The position numbers and the translations under genes were made by a program. From Deltaproteobacteria bacterium (lineage in GTDB: Bacteria > Desulfobacterota > DSM-4660 > Desulfatiglandales > Desulfatiglandaceae), in assembly GCA_019314425.1 (NCBI GenBank), contig JAFCZI010000062.1, positions 1 to 9,559 on the forward strand: 9,559 nucleotides of DNA, read 5' to 3'. The number at the start of each line of letters is the position of its first letter. Position 1 is the first letter of the stretch. Below the pieces are notes generated by a model that did not search any database, was not told the origin of the DNA, and saw nothing but the letters and a program-made list of their open reading frames with translations. Below, piece by piece: positions 5,587-9,559 of this stretch.

Positions 5587-7313
5587 ATCTCTCCCATCCC
5601 TGGATCCTTCATTTCCTCTGGCTTCTGCCGCTTGTGGTCGTCACCTCCGTGGTGGTGTACCGGAAACGGCGTCAGGCCCTGATACGGTTTGCGGAACCGG
5701 AACTTCTCAAAAGGCTGGCCCCTGAGGGCTCCCGGGGAAAGCGTGTGATCAAATCGGCGTTGTGCCTGCTGGCGCTGGGATGCATGGTGCTGGCCCTGGC
5801 TGGCCCCCGGTGGGGCAGCCACTATCAGGAAGTCACACAAAAGGGTGTGGATATTGTCATCGCCCTGGATGTGTCCCCCAGTATGCTGGTGGAAGACGTA
5901 AAACCGGACCGGCTGGAGCGAGCCAAACGGGAAATTACCGATTTCCTCAAGGTGGTACAGGGGGACCGGGTGGGCCTGGTGGCCTTTTCCGGCGCCGCTT
6001 ACACCCAATGCCCCTTAACGCTGGATTACGGCGCATTGATGATGTTCCTCAATATCCTGCACCCGGATCAGTTTCCGGTTCCCGGTACGGATCTGGGCGC
6101 GGCCATCCAGGGGGCCATGGCAGCGTTTGATCCCAAAAGCGAAACCGACAAAGTGATCCTGCTCATCACCGATGGTGAAGACAATGAAAAGCGCGGTCTT
6201 GAAGCGGCCCGCGAGGCTGCCGAAAAGGGGATCAAGATCTTTGTCTTCGGCATGGGAGACACGGCCGGCGGACCCATTCCCGCATCCGGGGGACGGGGGG
6301 GATTTATCAAGGATGACAAAGGCGAGCTGGTCCTCTCCAAACTGGACGAAGCGGGGCTCCAGAAAATGGCGGCGGTGACCGGCGGTGAATATGTCCGATC
6401 CATGGCCGGCGATCTGGACCTGGATCGGCTCTATTTTGACGGCATAAAAGAGAAAACCGATGCAGCCGTGGTTAAAAGCGGCAAGATCAAGGTCTATGAG
6501 GAGCGGTTTTTCATCTTTGCGGTGGCGGCGTTTCTGTTGCTTCTGCTGGAAGGCTTGATCAACCATTTGAAACGGAAAATGCCGGTATTGTTCTCCCTTG
6601 TTTTGCTGTTTCTGTCTCCCGCCCAAGGGCAGTGCAACGAAGATCCGGATCAACTCTATGAAAAGGGACGTTTTGCCGACGCCGCCAAACTCTACGCCGA
6701 TCGGGACATGGACAACCCCCGCGATATCCGGTATCGATACAACCGGGGCTGCGCCGATTACCAGGCCTCCGATTTCAAGGGCGCCATGGCGGCGTTTTCC
6801 AGTGTGCTCAAGCGCACCGACGATCCGGACACCCGAGTAAAAGCAATCTTCAACCTGGGCAATGCCGCCTTTAAACAGGGGGATTTCGCGTCGGCAAAAG
6901 CCTATTATCAGCAGGCCCTTTTGTTGGATCACACAAACGAAAACGCGCGGTTCAACCTGGAGCTGGCCCTCAGGGAACTAGAGAAACAAAAAAAGCAGGA
7001 GCAGGAGAAACAACAGGGAAAACAGCAGGGCCAGAAGAAAGAAGGCTCGCAAAAAGAAAAAAAGGAAGGTGAGAAGAAACCATCACAGGATAAGCAACAG
7101 AAGAAGCCGGATCAGAAAAAGGGCGATCAAAAAAAACCGCCGCAAGCAAACAAACCGGAACCCCGAAAACCCGAGCCGGTCCCGGCCGCCCGAATTCAGA
7201 AGCAGAAAGCCGAGGCCCTGCTGGACAACATCAAAGAGGATCGAGCGCGGTTTCTGAAGTTTCAGGTCCCCGAAGCCAAGGGCCGGGGGAAATCGTCGGG
7301 GAAGGACTGGTGA
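5583..7313 (+). CDS. batB: BatB-BatC fusion: VWA membrane protein with TPR and Lys/Gln-rich tail
   Basis: A 576-residue fusion. The BatB part has membrane helices at 7-26 and 56-74, a VWA domain at about 88-295 with an intact MIDAS (DVSPS 96-100, Thr 169 in GTDLGAAI, Asp 197 in LLITDGED), and a helix at 309-326. A second hydrophobic stretch at 334-347 (PVLFSLVLLFLSPA) looks like the old BatC signal peptide, retained as a fourth helix. It would place the following domain in the periplasm. The BatC part has about three TPR units at 354-450 (DQLYEKGRFADAAKLYADRD, then YNRGCADYQASDFKGAMAAF, then FNLGNAAFKQGDFASAKAYY), a Lys/Gln/Glu low-complexity linker at 467-525, and the conserved BatC end EALLDNIKEDRARFL...KDW. 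It overlaps batA by ATGA, with GAGGAT 6 bases upstream. Fusions of this kind are known in proteobacteria. Confidence 0.93.
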   Translation: MNLSHPWILHFLWLLPLVVVTSVVVYRKRRQALIRFAEPELLKRLAPEGSRGKRVIKSALCLLALGCMVLALAGPRWGSHYQEVTQKGVDIVIALDVSPSMLVEDVKPDRLERAKREITDFLKVVQGDRVGLVAFSGAAYTQCPLTLDYGALMMFLNILHPDQFPVPGTDLGAAIQGAMAAFDPKSETDKVILLITDGEDNEKRGLEAAREAAEKGIKIFVFGMGDTAGGPIPASGGRGGFIKDDKGELVLSKLDEAGLQKMAAVTGGEYVRSMAGDLDLDRLYFDGIKEKTDAAVVKSGKIKVYEERFFIFAVAAFLLLLLEGLINHLKRKMPVLFSLVLLFLSPAQGQCNEDPDQLYEKGRFADAAKLYADRDMDNPRDIRYRYNRGCADYQASDFKGAMAAFSSVLKRTDDPDTRVKAIFNLGNAAFKQGDFASAKAYYQQALLLDHTNENARFNLELALRELEKQKKQEQEKQQGKQQGQKKEGSQKEKKEGEKKPSQDKQQKKPDQKKGDQKKPPQANKPEPRKPEPVPAARIQKQKAEALLDNIKEDRARFLKFQVPEAKGRGKSSGKDW

Positions 7314-7314
7314 T

Positions 7315-9087
7315 ATGAAAAAAATTGTCTGCCTCCTTTTGTTCCTCTCCGCGCTGGCCCTGACGGTTTCACCGGTTAAAGCAGAAGTCTCCGTGACCCT
7401 CCACCTGGATCGCCGGGACGCCACCCTCTCAGATTCCATTCAGCTTCAGGTGCGCGTATCCGGCACAAGGCGCAGTGACGCCCCCCCGGTTATCGAGGGG
7501 TTAGAGCCCTTTCATGTGACGGAAGGGGGTAACGCCAGCCGGGTTCAAATCATCAACGGTCAATACCATTCCGGCGTGGATTATACCTATTACCTCCAAC
7601 CCAAAAAGAAGGGCGTGTTTCAGGTGGGACCCGCCAGCGTCACCGTGGATGGGCAAACGGCCAAGAGCAACGTGGCCCCCCTGAATGTCATGTCCGGCGG
7701 GGATGCACCGGGATCGGAAAAAGAGCCGGTTTTTCTCACGGCGGCCCTGGAATCCCAAACGGCCTATGTGGAACAACAAGTTCCCTACACCCTGAAGTTG
7801 CATCTTCGTGCCAACGTGAGTGATATTTCACTGGATTTGCCCGAGACCCATGAACTGACCTTTCGACAGCTGGAAAAGCCCAAAGAGTACCAGGCCGTTT
7901 ATCATGGCGTTTCCTACCGAATTCTGGAGGTTTCCTACGGGGTGACGCCTCTGAAGCCCGGGCGCTTTCGCATTCCGCCTGCCCGCATGGGGCTGACGGT
8001 TTACCGTGCCCGGAAGCGAACGGCCAGGGGACTGTTTGACGATCCGTTTTTTCGCGGCGCCCTCAGGGCCGGGCGGCCGCTGTCCGTTTCCAGCGAACCC
8101 CTGGCGCTCGAAGTGCTGCCCTTTCCCGAAAAAGCAAAACCTGAGTTTTTCAGCGGCCTGGTGGGACGATTCACCATTGAGGGGAGCCTTTCCGGATCGG
8201 AAGTTCACGTGGGGGACTCTGTCACCCTCACCGTCCGCCTTTCGGGAAAAGGCAATGTCAGCCGGTTGCCGGATCTGGAAATGCCATCATTGGATCATTT
8301 AAAAACCTATGCGGATGAACCAGCGTTTCAAACCAGCGCCGGCGCCGATGGATTGGCCGGATCCAAGACCATGAAATGGGCACTGGTGCCGGATAGGGAA
8401 GGCCGTTATACCATTCCCCCATTCACGATCAGCTATTTTGATCCCAAAGCCGAAACCTATCGGACCCAAAAAACAAAGCCGCTGACGTTAAAGGTGCTGC
8501 CTGGAAAAACGCAAACCCTCGTGACCACCCCGCAGACAGAAAAATCAAAAGACTCCTCAAAATCGGCCAAGCGGGAAGTAAAAGAAATCGGCCACGACAT
8601 CCTGCCCATCTACACCTCAATTTCGGGGTTGAAAGATGACGGGGGGTTGTCTTCAAAGGCCATGGGCCCTGGCAACCTGTTTTGCTGGGCCATACTCATG
8701 GCGCCTTTTCTGGTGTTGGGGATGGTTTTTCTGGGGCTGCGGTTAAACAGAAAGTCCGACCAGACCCTTTACGCTCAGCGGGCCAGGAAGGCGGCCCATG
8801 TTTTTCTGAAAGGATGCCGCCGTAACCCCAAAGATGCCAACGGCATGATGACCGCCGTTCGGGATTACATGAATGATCGTTTTCAGTTATCCCTTGGGTC
8901 CCTGACCCCCGCCGATATACCGAAATTATTGATGGAAAAAGGGGTTCACCCGGATACGGCAGACAAACTCAAAAAGGTTCTGGAAAAACTTGAAGGTCGC
9001 ATCTACACGGGCGGGGAGACCGCCTGTGGTTCAGCATCCAGGGATATTCCGGACATTATTCAACAGATTGAAAAGGAGCTACGGTGA
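7315..9087 (+). CDS. batD: BatD oxygen-tolerance family protein
   Basis: A 590-residue protein of normal BatD length. The signal peptide is residues 1-23 (MKKIVCLLLFLSALALTVSPVKA). The large periplasmic part (24-450) consists of repeated beta-sandwich-like modules with BatD signatures: DDPFFR at 242-247, YTIPPFTISYFDP at 365-377, and KPLTLKVLPG at 388-397. One membrane helix lies at about 454-477 (LFCWAILMAPFLVLGMVFLG), and a cytoplasmic helical tail of about 110 residues follows. That tail (AVRDYMNDRFQLSLGSLTPADI) resembles the tail of the protein encoded at 3470-4594. The gene starts one base after the batB/C stop, with AAGGA 8 bases before the ATG, and its stop overlaps the batE GTG. BatD is thought to be a periplasmic scaffold for the Bat complex. 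The exact function is unknown. Confidence 0.93.
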   Translation: MKKIVCLLLFLSALALTVSPVKAEVSVTLHLDRRDATLSDSIQLQVRVSGTRRSDAPPVIEGLEPFHVTEGGNASRVQIINGQYHSGVDYTYYLQPKKKGVFQVGPASVTVDGQTAKSNVAPLNVMSGGDAPGSEKEPVFLTAALESQTAYVEQQVPYTLKLHLRANVSDISLDLPETHELTFRQLEKPKEYQAVYHGVSYRILEVSYGVTPLKPGRFRIPPARMGLTVYRARKRTARGLFDDPFFRGALRAGRPLSVSSEPLALEVLPFPEKAKPEFFSGLVGRFTIEGSLSGSEVHVGDSVTLTVRLSGKGNVSRLPDLEMPSLDHLKTYADEPAFQTSAGADGLAGSKTMKWALVPDREGRYTIPPFTISYFDPKAETYRTQKTKPLTLKVLPGKTQTLVTTPQTEKSKDSSKSAKREVKEIGHDILPIYTSISGLKDDGGLSSKAMGPGNLFCWAILMAPFLVLGMVFLGLRLNRKSDQTLYAQRARKAAHVFLKGCRRNPKDANGMMTAVRDYMNDRFQLSLGSLTPADIPKLLMEKGVHPDTADKLKKVLEKLEGRIYTGGETACGSASRDIPDIIQQIEKELR

Positions 9088-9559
9088 AATATCGTTTCCT
9101 GTTGCCCATCATTTGTGTTCTGGCAGCCGTTTTCCCGGTGTCGTCGGCCTCTGGCCGGGACCATCAGGGGGACAACAAGGCATGGGAGGAAGTTTTCTAT
9201 CAGGCCAATCAGGATTATCGGGAAGGAAAATTTCAGGAAGCCGCCATTGGCTACCAGCAGTTGATTCGCACGGGCCATGATGCGCCCCGTATCCATTACA
9301 ATCTGGGAAACGCCTGGTTCAGGATGAATCAGCTGGGCCGGGCCATCCTGGCCTATGAGCGGGCTCATATGGCCATCCCCCGGGTTGCGGATCTCAACTT
9401 CAACCTGGCCCATGCCCGGAATCAAGTGGTTAATGATGTGGACTACACGGTTATATCGCGCATGGATGCAGAAGATGCGGTGGTAATGTCGCTCGATCAA
9501 TTTAATGGGCTGATGGAAACTGTGCATTTATTGAAAAGCCCGGCCAATGCCGCCCATTT
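9084..9559 (+). CDS. batE: BatE-like TPR protein, 5' part, running in frame into YefM-like antitoxin sequence
   Basis: The start is GTG 9084, overlapping the batD stop (GTGA), with AAGGAG 5 bases upstream. The frame is still open at the window end, giving 158 residues. Residues 1-23 form a signal peptide (MKYRFLLPIICVLAAVFPVSSASG). TPR units follow at about 34-66 (FYQANQDYREGKFQEAAIGY) and 67-101 (IHYNLGNAWFRMNQLGRAIL), and DLNFNLAHAR begins the next helix, all typical of BatE. BatE then normally has membrane helices and often an SH3-like domain. Here, after residue 112, the sequence becomes YefM-like (see 9423-9559). The protein is therefore a truncated BatE fused to a foreign C-terminus. 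If real, it would probably be a non-functional BatE or a fusion product; an assembly error is the main alternative. Confidence 0.85.
   Translation, partial: MKYRFLLPIICVLAAVFPVSSASGRDHQGDNKAWEEVFYQANQDYREGKFQEAAIGYQQLIRTGHDAPRIHYNLGNAWFRMNQLGRAILAYERAHMAIPRVADLNFNLAHARNQVVNDVDYTVISRMDAEDAVVMSLDQFNGLMETVHLLKSPANAAH
9423..9559 (+). pseudogene. C-terminal half of a YefM/Phd-type antitoxin fused to batE, cut by window end
   Basis: In the batE frame, residues from about 114 read QVVNDVDYTVISR, then DAVVMSLDQFNGLMETVHLL, then KSPANAAH. These match the conserved second half of YefM antitoxins (VVMSLxxxNxLxETxxLLxSPxNAxxL). The N-terminal DNA-binding half of YefM and its start codon are missing; BatE TPR sequence stands in its place. 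By hand count, GC falls from about 60% in the 120 bases before 9421 to about 46% after it. A downstream YoeB-type toxin gene would be expected beyond the window if the 3' side comes from an intact yefM-yoeB pair. Confidence 0.75.

Noticed and set aside
6015..6932. Long minus-strand open frame opposite batB/C
   Set aside because: It is fully covered by a well supported + strand gene and its translation shows no family pattern.

Overview
The window is a stretch of bacterial chromosome, GC-rich and densely coded on the + strand. Gene content and protein sequences suggest a deltaproteobacterial (Desulfobacterota, perhaps Desulfobacterales) genome or metagenome contig. That assignment comes from general resemblance, because no rRNA or marker gene is present.

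Layout. Bases 1-256 hold only short, broken reading frames that I cannot identify. Bases 257-1462 encode a secreted DUF3300 protein with a long, basic, disordered tail. Its stop codon lies inside a perfect 12-bp inverted repeat (1459-1486) that looks like a dispersed REP-like element. A 153-base gap follows, holding a 10-bp direct repeat and a possible 27-residue ORF. From 1616 to the window end runs one tightly packed operon of the MoxR/Bat (Bacteroides aerotolerance) type: moxR AAA+ ATPase, a DUF58 protein, a membrane protein with a DUF4381/BatD-like C-terminus, batA (VWA), a batB-batC fusion (VWA plus TPR), batD, and the 5' part of batE. Every junction is either a 4-base overlap (ATGA or GTGA) or a 1-base gap, so translation is probably coupled throughout.

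How the genes work together. In this family the MoxR ATPase is thought to act as a chaperone for VWA-domain partners. DUF58, BatA and BatB each carry a MIDAS-type metal-binding motif. BatA, BatB/C, BatD, BatE and the DUF4381-like protein are predicted to form an inner-membrane/periplasmic assembly linked to envelope or oxidative stress tolerance. The exact biochemical function of the assembly is not established.

Two points stand out. First, the DUF4381-like gene begins with nine perfect tandem heptanucleotides (3476-3538) made of two unit types. Seven is not a multiple of three, and both alternative frames hit stops soon afterwards, so a change in copy number would switch the gene off. Second, batE appears to be broken. 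After two TPR units the reading frame passes without interruption into sequence that matches the C-terminal half of a YefM-type antitoxin, and GC content drops at the same place. This is either a real gene fusion or scar, or an assembly chimera.
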